A stretch of 53,310 bases of DNA, from positions 1 through 53,310 of the forward strand of contig RFQZ01000017.1 of the NCBI GenBank assembly GCA_009924735.1, read 5' to 3'. The stretch is from Flavobacteriia bacterium. GTDB taxonomy: Bacteria > Bacteroidota > Bacteroidia > Flavobacteriales_D > Crocinitomicaceae. The notes below the pieces were generated by a model that was not told the origin of the DNA, made no database searches, and saw only the letters and a list, made by a program, of their open reading frames with translations. Position 1 is the first letter of the stretch. Every line of letters starts with the position of its first letter. The position numbers and the translations under genes are program-made. Of the stretch, positions 37,609 to 47,298 are shown in pieces.

Positions 37609-38712
37609 TCATTCAAATCCATTCTTTAACGCGACTTTTTTTATGCTTTTTGAGATTGCAATTCCTAAATCATCCTCCTTTGAAGTATTGTTTTTCAGTT
37701 TTTCAGTTTCAATGTATTTTTCTCTTTCCACTGAAAGCTTGGTGATTTCAGCCTGGATATTGCTTCTTTCAAGATTTTTATCACTTACGTACTTCTGTAT
37801 TTCTTCTTTTGATTTGCCTTTTAGCTCTGCAGGTAATTCTTCGGGTTCCAATTTAAATATTCGGGTAGAATCCGCATTTACAGCATCTACCAAATCCCAA
37901 TCTGTATTCTTGTAATTCGCACTCGACTTTGCTTTTGTTCGTTCAATTAAAACCTCCTCATTGAGCGTGGAAGCGTTCTCGTCTTGGTTTTTTTGTTCCA
38001 ATTTCTTTGCAAAACCCTTTTCACCAAAGGAAACATAGGTCCCGTTTAATTTTGTATTGCACTCTTGGATTTGCTGGTCGTAAGGCGTTGAAATGTATTG
38101 AATGGCTTTGTCGCTGTTAATGTTAAAATAATCACCTCCCGAACAGGTTGCTCCGTCTTTCCAGAATGTGTTCACGCCTTCGGTATAATCTCCACAAAAA
38201 ATGGTGCTAACAATAACCCCCTTGTTTTTTGCCGCGGCACATGCTTCAGTATAGGAAATCGGTCCTTGGTTAAAGGGTTCATTTCCCGCGATAAAAATCA
38301 TTTTTAAATCTTTGTTGTCTTTTGACCATTGAAGATCCGCAAGTGACTTTTGTATTACCGCCCCACAAAATTCATCTCCCCCATTGGTTGACAATCCAAA
38401 CAACTTGGCTGAAACCAAATCTAAATCTTGTGTGAAGTCCATTTGCTTTCGAATCCAATAATCTTTGGCATTTAAAGATTGGTTTCCGTAATCATACATC
38501 GCAATTTCAAGCTGCGGCTGTATACCTTGGTAGGTCAATTTTGAAGTTTCGTTCACGATAGACCAAATCTTTGACTTGGCTTGATTAATCAATCCATCCA
38601 TGCTGTTGGAAGTATCGAAAAGGATGACCAGTTGAATTTTACGTTTTGGCGCGATTTGCGCATTTGATAAGAAGATTGAAAAAGTAAAAAAGGCGAAGAA
38701 AATTTTTTTCAT
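37609..38712 (-). CDS. Exported von Willebrand factor A domain protein
   Basis: 367 residues, signal peptide 1-18 (IFLSNAQ). The VWA domain (about 25-215) opens QLVILFDTSNSMDGLINQAK with an intact DxSxS metal site (D33, S35, S37), then ISTNGGDEFCG (MIDAS Thr/Asp region) and MIFIAGNEPFNQGP. The C-terminal 130 residues are charged and helical (ELPAELKGKSKEEIQKYVSDK, SVEREKYIETEKLKN). VWA proteins bind protein ligands through a divalent metal; the partner is unknown. It precedes the polytopic membrane protein on the same strand. Confidence 0.87.
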   Translation of the reverse strand: MKKIFFAFFTFSIFLSNAQIAPKRKIQLVILFDTSNSMDGLINQAKSKIWSIVNETSKLTYQGIQPQLEIAMYDYGNQSLNAKDYWIRKQMDFTQDLDLVSAKLFGLSTNGGDEFCGAVIQKSLADLQWSKDNKDLKMIFIAGNEPFNQGPISYTEACAAAKNKGVIVSTIFCGDYTEGVNTFWKDGATCSGGDYFNINSDKAIQYISTPYDQQIQECNTKLNGTYVSFGEKGFAKKLEQKNQDENASTLNEEVLIERTKAKSSANYKNTDWDLVDAVNADSTRIFKLEPEELPAELKGKSKEEIQKYVSDKNLERSNIQAEITKLSVEREKYIETEKLKNNTSKEDDLGIAISKSIKKVALKNGFE

Positions 38713-38748
38713 GGTAATTTTTTTCTTGCCTTACATGCCTTACCCTTT

Positions 38749-39165
38749 TTAGTTCATTTTTGAAGAGAAATAATGCAAAGCCATTTCATATCCTTTGAGT
38801 CCGAAACCGAAAATCGTACCTACACAGACAGGTGAAAGCAGCGATTCGTGGCGAAAACTTTCCCGAGCAGAAACATTGGAAATGTGTACTTCCACTACCG
38901 GAATCGAGAGTGCAGAAATGCAATCACGCAGCGCAACACTGGTATGGGTATAGCCACCCGCATTGAAAACAATGCCATCTGCATCGCTTTTTTGCAAAAA
39001 ATCTATCAATTCCCCTTCAATGTTTGATTGAAAATCTCTCAACACACAATCTGACGTGGATTTCAATTTTTGAAAGTAGACATTCCAAGTTTCAAAACCG
39101 TATATATTTGTCTCACGTTGTCCGAGCAAGTTTAGGTTTGGACCGTTAACTATGTCAATTTTCAT
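38749..39165 (-). CDS. aroQ: 3-dehydroquinate dehydratase, type II
   Basis: 138 residues, the usual size of the dodecameric type II enzyme. Landmarks: NGPNLNLLGQRE, catalytic Tyr in NIYG (Y22), FNAGGYTHTSVALRDCI (H74) and VEVHISNVSARESFRHES with the catalytic H94, then GTIFGFGLKGYEMAL. It dehydrates 3-dehydroquinate in the shikimate pathway. Its ATG lies 5 bp from the divergent xerD ATG, so any promoter must lie inside xerD. Confidence 0.96.
   Translation of the reverse strand: MKIDIVNGPNLNLLGQRETNIYGFETWNVYFQKLKSTSDCVLRDFQSNIEGELIDFLQKSDADGIVFNAGGYTHTSVALRDCISALSIPVVEVHISNVSARESFRHESLLSPVCVGTIFGFGLKGYEMALHYFSSKMN
39133..39140 (+). promoter_or_regulatory. Candidate -7 promoter element TAGGTTTG for xerD inside aroQ
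   Basis: Exact TAnnTTTG match 30 bases before the xerD ATG, inside the aroQ coding sequence over the conserved GPNLNLL codons. A TTTG at 39107-39110, itself the end of a second match (TATATTTG 39103-39110), lies 22 bases upstream and could serve as a -33. The codon constraint makes chance matching possible. Confidence 0.35.
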
Positions 39166-39170
39166 AACGC

Positions 39171-40067
39171 ATGGATTGGGACCGCTATATTAGGGAATTT
39201 GTTTCATACCTTAAAATTGAAAAAGGTTTGGCGGAAAACTCATGGATGGCATATGAACAAGACATTCAGAAGTTAAAATCGTATGCATTGGAACAAGAGA
39301 AATCTCCAATAGAAATCACCTATTCCGACTTAAAATCTTTCATTGCTTTGTTATTTGACCTGGGTTTAAGTGCCAGAAGCCAAGCCAGAATCATCTCTGG
39401 CATCAAACAATTTTATCACTTTTTGCGCATAGAAATCGCTTTAAAAGTTGATCCAAGCGAGTTGTTAGAGCAACCCAAAATAGGCAGAAAACTTCCTGAA
39501 GTCTTAACGGTTGCTGAAATTGATGCCCTCATCGCCTCCATTGACGTATCCAAACCCGAAGGACATCGCAACCGCGCAATCATCGAAACTTTGTACAGTT
39601 GTGGTTTACGGGTAAGTGAATTGGTTGAACTACGCATTTCGGAACTGTTTTTTGAAGAAGGATTCATTCGGGTGATTGGAAAGGGAAATAAACAACGGTT
39701 GGTACCTGTCAGTAAAAGCGTTGAAACGGCTGTTTCGTGGTACATGGAGCATCAACGTAAAAAGTTGGACATCAAAAAAGGGGAGGAAAACATTGTGTTT
39801 TTAAACCGAAGAGGAAGCCGGCTCACCCGAGAAATGATATTCACCATTATCAAACAAGCAGCTATTTCCACAGGTTTGAAGCGAAAAATATCTCCACACA
39901 CCTTCAGACATTCCTTTGCTACGCATCTTTTGGAGGGAGGCGCAAATTTAAGGGCAATACAGGAAATGTTGGGACATGCGTCTATAACGACAACAGAAAT
40001 ATACACTCACCTCGACCAAAGATTTCTTCGTGAGGCCATTTTGACCCATCACCCCCGAAATTATTAA
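39171..40067 (+). CDS. xerD: Site-specific tyrosine recombinase XerD
   Basis: 298 residues, XerC/D length. SAM-like N-terminal core-binding domain (1-90: FVSYLKIEKGLAENSWMAYEQD) and catalytic domain with R147 (SCGLRVSEL), K171 (GKGNKQRLVPV), H243-R246 (SPHTFRHSFATHLLEGG), H269 (MLGHASI) and nucleophile Y278 (TEIYTHLD). It resolves chromosome dimers at dif. XerD rather than XerC is likelier from SPHTFRHSFATHLLEGGANL, but I cannot exclude XerC. No dif-like site is evident here. Its TAA shares four bases (TTAA) with the convergent E1 gene stop. Confidence 0.92.
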   Translation: MDWDRYIREFVSYLKIEKGLAENSWMAYEQDIQKLKSYALEQEKSPIEITYSDLKSFIALLFDLGLSARSQARIISGIKQFYHFLRIEIALKVDPSELLEQPKIGRKLPEVLTVAEIDALIASIDVSKPEGHRNRAIIETLYSCGLRVSELVELRISELFFEEGFIRVIGKGNKQRLVPVSKSVETAVSWYMEHQRKKLDIKKGEENIVFLNRRGSRLTREMIFTIIKQAAISTGLKRKISPHTFRHSFATHLLEGGANLRAIQEMLGHASITTTEIYTHLDQRFLREAILTHHPRNY

Positions 40068-42085
40068 TAGGAGAATAGTTTACCAAGGGTTTCTTTAAAC
40101 CTCGTTTGAGGTAAAAACTGTTCCTCCAATTGGGCTGCAAAGGGAACAGGCGTGTCCAGTGAACCTACGCGCATGACGGGCGCATCCAAACTTTCAAAAC
40201 AATGTTCATTGATAAGCGAGGCAATTTCACCCCCTAAACCACCGAACAGGCAATCTTCATGAAGTATGAGTGCTTTACCGGTTTTCCGAACGGAAGTGTA
40301 AATTGTTTCGGTGTCCAAAGGCAACAAGGTACATAAATCGATGATTTCTAAATCCATTCCCGATGTTTCCTTCTCATCCAAGGCCCAATGAACGCCTAAG
40401 CCGTAAGTCACAATGGTTAACGCATTTCCAATTGAAGCCACTTTCGCCTTTCCAATTTCCATATTGAAATACCCTTCTGGCACCATGGATTTTACGCTTC
40501 GGTACATTCCCTTATGCTCAAAAAACAAAACTGGATTTGGATCATCTATGGCTGCAATCAACAATGCTTTTGCGTCGCTTGGATTGGAAGGGTAAACGAC
40601 TTTCAAGCCTGGCGTGTGTGTAAACCATGCTTCATTGCTTTGGGAATGGAAAGGTCCGGCTGCTGTACCTGCCCCTGTTGGCATTCTAACAACAACGTCC
40701 GCATTTTGTCCCCATCGCCAGTGAATCTTTGCGAGGTTGTTAACTATTTGATTGAAACCACAGGTAACGAAATCGGCAAATTGCATCTCCATAACAGCCT
40801 TCATCCCTGAAATGGAAAGTCCCAAAGCAGCACCAACAATGGCCGACTCACAGAGGGGTGTATTTCGCACCCTGTCTTTTCCAAAACGATCCACAAAACC
40901 TTCGGTAACCTTAAAAGCACCTCCATATTCCGCGATGTCCTGTCCCATTAAAACCAGGTTAGGATGTTTTTCCATTCCAAGAATCAAAGCCTCTTGGATG
41001 GCGTCTATGAATCTTAATTCTTTGGTTGGACCCGCAGGATGGCAAGGAATAAACTCAGAGGGTGCAAAAAGGTCAGAAACTTCCGCTTGTACATTGGGTA
41101 CGATGTCGGGCTCAGCATTTGCTTCGTCAAATGAAACCTTAATCTGTTCCTTAAATTCTGCTTTAATGGCATCCATTTGTTCGATCGAAAGGACATTTTC
41201 CGCTGCTAAAAACTGAGCGAAGTTTTCCACGGGATCCTTCTCCTCCCAAATTTCCTGCAGCCCATCCGGGTAGTATTTTGTTCCTGAAGCTTCTTCATGT
41301 CCTCGCATGCGAAAAGACATCAACTCAACAAGGTAAGGCCTAGGATTTTCGCGAATTTCAATAGCAATTTTACGAATAACACGTATTACTTCAAGAATAT
41401 TATTCCCATCCACTTGAACGGCTTCCATTCCATATCCGATGCCTTTGTCAACAAATTGTTTGCACCTAAACTGTTCAGCTGACGGAGTAGAGAGGCCCCA
41501 TGCATTGTTTTCTACGCAAAAAATAACAGGAAGGTCCCAAACGGCAGCGACATTCAGTGCTTCATGGAAATCTCCTTCTGACGCACCTCCATCACCGGAA
41601 AAAACCAAGGTAGCTTTTTGTGACGCTTTGAGTTTTTGCGCCAAAGCGATGCCATCCGCGATGCCTAATTGAGGACCCAGGTGGGAGATCATACCTACCA
41701 AATGATGTTCGATAGATCCAAAGTGAAAAGAGCGGTCTCTTCCTTTCGTAAACCCATTCATTTTGCCTTGGAATTGGGAGAACAAACGATTCAGGGGAAT
41801 TTGACGGGTGGTAAAAACACCGAGATTTCTATGCATTGGAAGGATAAACTCATCCTTTTCCAAGGCATAGGCACAGCCGACAGAAATCCCTTCTTGTCCC
41901 CAACCAGAAAACCATTTTGTGATTTTCCCTTGACGCAACAATATGAGCATTTTTTCTTCAATCAATCTAGGCAGAAGGATTGCTTTGTAGATTTCCAACA
42001 ATTCAGCATCAGAAAAGCCTGTCTTATCAAATGCTATGGTATATTTTTTATCGCGAACCAAAGGATATAAATTAAATAAATACAA
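40064..42085 (-). CDS. 2-oxoacid dehydrogenase E1 alpha/beta fusion (branched-chain type)
   Basis: 673 residues: an E1 alpha domain (about 20-330) fused to an E1 beta domain (about 350-673). Alpha: PRLIEEKMLILLRQGKI, the thiamine-diphosphate motif FSGDGGASEGDFHEAL ... CVENN, and FRMRGHEEASG; beta: QDIAEYGGAFKVTEGF, TPLCESAIVGAALGL, PTGAGTAAGPFHSQSNEAWF. Such fusions are standard in Bacteroidota for branched-chain or broad 2-oxoacid decarboxylation. There is no ATG or GTG near the expected N-terminus; TTG at 42085 (directly after a terminator) or TTG at 42061 are the candidates, and family alignment would suggest initiation near an ATA codon at 42037. Confidence 0.93.
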   Translation of the reverse strand: MYLFNLYPLVRDKKYTIAFDKTGFSDAELLEIYKAILLPRLIEEKMLILLRQGKITKWFSGWGQEGISVGCAYALEKDEFILPMHRNLGVFTTRQIPLNRLFSQFQGKMNGFTKGRDRSFHFGSIEHHLVGMISHLGPQLGIADGIALAQKLKASQKATLVFSGDGGASEGDFHEALNVAAVWDLPVIFCVENNAWGLSTPSAEQFRCKQFVDKGIGYGMEAVQVDGNNILEVIRVIRKIAIEIRENPRPYLVELMSFRMRGHEEASGTKYYPDGLQEIWEEKDPVENFAQFLAAENVLSIEQMDAIKAEFKEQIKVSFDEANAEPDIVPNVQAEVSDLFAPSEFIPCHPAGPTKELRFIDAIQEALILGMEKHPNLVLMGQDIAEYGGAFKVTEGFVDRFGKDRVRNTPLCESAIVGAALGLSISGMKAVMEMQFADFVTCGFNQIVNNLAKIHWRWGQNADVVVRMPTGAGTAAGPFHSQSNEAWFTHTPGLKVVYPSNPSDAKALLIAAIDDPNPVLFFEHKGMYRSVKSMVPEGYFNMEIGKAKVASIGNALTIVTYGLGVHWALDEKETSGMDLEIIDLCTLLPLDTETIYTSVRKTGKALILHEDCLFGGLGGEIASLINEHCFESLDAPVMRVGSLDTPVPFAAQLEEQFLPQTRFKETLGKLFSY

Positions 42086-42086
42086 T

Positions 42087-42110
42087 AAAAAAAACCCACC
42101 GAAGTGGGTT
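42087..42110 (-). terminator. Strong intrinsic terminator after gdhA
   Basis: Minus strand: 7-bp stem AACCCAC / GTGGGTT closed by a TTCG tetraloop and followed by eight Ts. It separates gdhA from the downstream E1 gene. Confidence 0.9.
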
Positions 42111-42124
42111 CAAAAATCATGTGC

Positions 42125-43735
<1,611 letters not shown>

Positions 43736-46700
43736 ATGCAAAGATTTTTACTTGTCTTTTTTACTACACTCATCCTTTCAAGCCTCCACTCACAAAACAA
43801 CGCAGGTTGTCCAAATGCCAACTTTAGTATGGCAAATTTCAACAATTGGACAGGTTATTATGGTAGCTACGGTAGTCCGGCCGCTTCCATGGGAATTGTA
43901 GGCGGGAGGCACACAATCATAAGCGCCCCAGGCGTCGATCCATTCTCGTGTGGTGGATTACAAATGATACCTCCAGGAAGCACAGCCTCAGCACGTTTGG
44001 GTAATTCCAACACCGGTTCAGAGGCCGAACAGTTGAAATATACCATGACGGTAACACCTCAAAACGCTTTGTTCATATACAAATATGCGTGTGTTTTGGA
44101 AGACCCTGGACATGAAGCAGCGGCTCAGCCTGTTTTTCAAATGCGTTTATTGGATGCAAACGGAAACCAAATTGGGGGCAATTGTGGAGTGTATACAGTT
44201 TATGCGGGTCAAGCCGGACAAAATTTCCAGAACTGCGGATCCGTAAAATGGCTTCCATGGACGATTGTGGGTGTTAACCTGACTGCATATATGGGTACAA
44301 ACGTGACGGTGGAGTTTACGACTAAGGATTGTAATTATGGTGGGCACTTTGGATATGCATATGTTGTCGCCGATTGCATGCCTTTGGTCTTGGACTTAGA
44401 CTACTGCTTCGGTTCACCCAACATAAACATCGCAGGACCCTCTGGTTTCCAAAGCTACAGCTGGTCGAACGGTGCCAACACACAAGCAATTTCAGTTCCT
44501 GCTGCTACAGCATTACCAACCTACACTGTAACCATGCAATCGTTTTCAAACCAGGGAAACTGTACTGTGTCCTTAACGGCATCCGCAATACCAACAACCG
44601 TTCAAAACAATTTTACCGTTACGCAAGCTTGCCCATGGGCTTTAACACAATTCAACAGCACACCCACCATATTACCTACAAGTATAAATGGTGTTGCGTT
44701 AGCCAACGGCGGAGCAGCTTCTTGGTTTTGGAATTTTGGGGATGGAAGTACCCTTAACGGAAACAATCCTGCTGTTCACCAAAACCCAACACATATTTAT
44801 CAAAACCCTGGTACCTATACCGTAACACACGTCGTTTACACACAGGCAGGATGTTTAGATACTGCAATACAAACCATTCAGGTCCTTCCTCCACCTGTGA
44901 TAAATTTTACTTTTAACAATGCTTGTGTAGGTGCGACTGTAAACACCGTTAACCAAACACAAGACCCAAATTTGGCAGCAGTTACGTATCAATGGATTTG
45001 GGGAGACAATACCCCAAACAGCACAACAACCAATGCTACACACACGTATCAAAACGCAGGAACTTATCAACTTGGACTTGCGGCTACGAATGTAGGAGGG
45101 TGTGCCGATACCTTATACCAAGCGGTAACGATTTATCCATTACCTCCTGTGAATGCTGGAAACGATGTATCGATTTGTCCAGGAACCACTATCCAACTTA
45201 CGGCTACAGGTGCTACAACCTATACTTGGGAAACAGGTACGGCTAACGGTGGAAATTACACTCCTTTGATCAATGAGACATTGACAGTAACAGGTATTGG
45301 AAACAACAATTGTGTCAACCAAGATTCAATGACCATCACACTTTATCCAAATGCAGTTGTCAATGCGGGACCTGATGTTAGTTTATGTTTAGGAAGTTCA
45401 ACTACCCTAACCGCAACTGGTTCAAATACCTATCAATGGAACAATGGAATCATTAATGGGCAAACATTTACGCCTCCATTAGGGGTTACAACGAACATCG
45501 TAACAGGAACTTCTGTAGATGGATGTACCAATACAGACACAATGATTCTGACCATTTGGTCAAACCCATCATTGAATGCTGGTCCTAATCAAATAGTTTG
45601 CGAAGGCGACTCTACCGTATTAACTGCGACAGGTGCCGTAACTTATCAGTGGACAGGAGGTGTTACCAATAATGTTTACTTTGTTCCTCAAACATCAGGA
45701 TTGTGGATCGTTTCAGGAATTGACTCAAATGGTTGTAATGGAATTGATACCTTAACCATTACCATTCCTCAGCCCACGGTCTTCGCAGGAAACGACACAA
45801 GCATCTGTCCTGGATTTAGCATTCCTTTAAATGCAACTTTGTCAAATACATATCAATGGATAACAAATACGGTAAACGGAAACCAATTTACACCACAAAA
45901 CAGTCAAGCGATTTCAGTTATTGGTTTTGATGTGAACCTATGTCCCGCCTATGACACATTGCTCGTAACGGTATTTCCAACACCCATCGTAAATGCTGGA
46001 CCAGACATTCAAGTCTGTTCGGGGACCTCGGTAACAATTACAGGAAGCGGGGTAAATACGTATGTTTGGAACAACGGATTGATTAATGGTCAAACATTTA
46101 CACCACCGGTTGGCATTGTTAATTACACAGTTACCGGTACTGATGTTAATGGTTGTATTGATACAGACATCATGCAACTAACGGTATGGGCGAATCCAAT
46201 TGTGAATGCAGGAGCCAGTCAAAACATTTGCGAGGGAGCACCCACTTCTGTTTCTGGTTCTGGTGCGAACACATATGTTTGGAACAACAATGTTCAAAAC
46301 GGTGTTTCTTTTGTTCCTACGGTTAACAATACGTATAATGTGATCGGTACAGATCTGAATGGTTGTATAGGGGCAGACAGTTTAATCATCAACATAGAAC
46401 CAGCCTCAATTCCATCCTTTAGCGCACCTATACTTGAAGGATGTAATCCGTTTACTGTTAATTTAACGAATACATCCATTGGTACGCCTTATACAAACGC
46501 GCAATGGGATATGGGGAATGGTTCGGTTTTCAATTCAATGACACCTGTAATCTACACCTATCAACAAGCAGGTTGCTATGATGTTGAATTGACCCTAACT
46601 ACCGCACTGGGTTGTGTTTGGGACACCATGGTGCCGAATTATTTCTGCGATCATCCACTTCCAATCGCAGACTTCCTTCCAAACCCAGCTTTGCTGACAG

Positions 46701-47200
46701 ATTTAGATAACATGAGTACCATGCTTAACAACAGTTCTGGTGCGTCATTCTATGTTTGGGATTTTGGAGATGGCGTAGGAACATCCACAGAGTTTGAACC
46801 AAGTTATTTTTTCCCAAATGATCAAACCGCTAATTTTTTAGTGAGCCTTATTGCCATTACAAATTATGGATGTTTGGACACAGCAATGATGGTTGTCACA
46901 CTAAACGAAACCCAACTCCTATTTGTTCCGAACACCTTTACTCCAGATGGAAATGAATACAATCAAAACTGGTTTCCCGTAATTACCGCTGCATTCGATC
47001 CATACGATTATCAATGCTACATTTATAACCGTTGGGGTGAGTTGATCTGGGAGAATCACAATCACCTTACAGGGTGGGACGGAAAACGTTTGAATGGAAT
47101 GGATATCGAAGAAGGTATATATACTTGGAAGATTATTCTTAAATCTCCGTACAAAGACGAAAGAAAAGTATTCACAGGACATGTAACTTTATTAAGATAA
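43736..47200 (+). CDS. Giant secreted protein: six Ig-like repeats, PKD domains, type B T9SS C-terminal domain
   Basis: 1154 residues, signal peptide 1-19. After an N-terminal jelly-roll-like domain (about 20-215, NLTAYMGTNVTVEFTTKDCN) come PKD-type domains (about 320-470 with WNFGDGSTLNG and WGDNTPN), six Ig-like repeats of about 70 residues (471-889, each starting NAGxxxxxCxG), two more PKD-like domains (about 900-1055, VWDFGDG) and a type B sorting domain (1061-1154: VPNTFTPDGNEYN, YIYNRWGELIWE, GWDGKRLNG, GIYTWKI). The sorting domain directs type IX secretion and surface attachment; an adhesive role is inferred. The tail is diagnostic of the gliding-motility-associated C-terminal family. 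Confidence 0.92.
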   Translation: MQRFLLVFFTTLILSSLHSQNNAGCPNANFSMANFNNWTGYYGSYGSPAASMGIVGGRHTIISAPGVDPFSCGGLQMIPPGSTASARLGNSNTGSEAEQLKYTMTVTPQNALFIYKYACVLEDPGHEAAAQPVFQMRLLDANGNQIGGNCGVYTVYAGQAGQNFQNCGSVKWLPWTIVGVNLTAYMGTNVTVEFTTKDCNYGGHFGYAYVVADCMPLVLDLDYCFGSPNINIAGPSGFQSYSWSNGANTQAISVPAATALPTYTVTMQSFSNQGNCTVSLTASAIPTTVQNNFTVTQACPWALTQFNSTPTILPTSINGVALANGGAASWFWNFGDGSTLNGNNPAVHQNPTHIYQNPGTYTVTHVVYTQAGCLDTAIQTIQVLPPPVINFTFNNACVGATVNTVNQTQDPNLAAVTYQWIWGDNTPNSTTTNATHTYQNAGTYQLGLAATNVGGCADTLYQAVTIYPLPPVNAGNDVSICPGTTIQLTATGATTYTWETGTANGGNYTPLINETLTVTGIGNNNCVNQDSMTITLYPNAVVNAGPDVSLCLGSSTTLTATGSNTYQWNNGIINGQTFTPPLGVTTNIVTGTSVDGCTNTDTMILTIWSNPSLNAGPNQIVCEGDSTVLTATGAVTYQWTGGVTNNVYFVPQTSGLWIVSGIDSNGCNGIDTLTITIPQPTVFAGNDTSICPGFSIPLNATLSNTYQWITNTVNGNQFTPQNSQAISVIGFDVNLCPAYDTLLVTVFPTPIVNAGPDIQVCSGTSVTITGSGVNTYVWNNGLINGQTFTPPVGIVNYTVTGTDVNGCIDTDIMQLTVWANPIVNAGASQNICEGAPTSVSGSGANTYVWNNNVQNGVSFVPTVNNTYNVIGTDLNGCIGADSLIINIEPASIPSFSAPILEGCNPFTVNLTNTSIGTPYTNAQWDMGNGSVFNSMTPVIYTYQQAGCYDVELTLTTALGCVWDTMVPNYFCDHPLPIADFLPNPALLTDLDNMSTMLNNSSGASFYVWDFGDGVGTSTEFEPSYFFPNDQTANFLVSLIAITNYGCLDTAMMVVTLNETQLLFVPNTFTPDGNEYNQNWFPVITAAFDPYDYQCYIYNRWGELIWENHNHLTGWDGKRLNGMDIEEGIYTWKIILKSPYKDERKVFTGHVTLLR
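45356..46405 (+). repeat. Duplicated block of Ig-like repeats (period about 630 bp)
   Basis: Within the six 70-residue repeats, R1/R4 share AGNDxSICPG, R2/R5 share WNNGxINGQTFTPP and end in WxNP, and R3/R6 share the CEG motif. R2 starts at 45356 and R5 at 45986, exactly 630 bp apart, so a three-repeat block appears to have been duplicated. Confidence 0.6.
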
Positions 47201-47225
47201 TGTTCCTGTTCTGTAGAGAATTTGT

Positions 47226-47233
47226 TAAATTTG
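47226..47233 (+). promoter_or_regulatory. Putative -7 promoter element TAAATTTG for the SprB-repeat gene
   Basis: Exact TAnnTTTG match in the 98-bp gap, 65 bases before ATG 47299. A second imperfect box (TAATTTAG) lies nearer the start, so the real site is uncertain. Confidence 0.35.
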
Positions 47234-47298
47234 GCCTGCACCCAAAGCAACGCGTAAGTGATTTACAACGTATTGGGTCGTAACCTTAATTTAGCCAT

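Noticed and set aside
39171-40067. XerD-like recombinase as an integrase of a mobile element
   Set aside because: Core-genome neighbours (aroQ, E1, gdhA), XerD-type motifs and no att repeats, tRNA or phage genes nearby.
40752-41216. Plus-strand ORF of 154 codons antisense to the E1 fusion
   Set aside because: Antisense shadow of a conserved coding sequence; amino-acid pattern is the complement of TPP-domain codons.
43736-47200. Other-frame ORFs of 60-130 codons within the giant cargo gene (for example 44374-44757)
   Set aside because: They lack signal peptides and any family motif and arise from the repetitive, stop-poor composition of the main frame.
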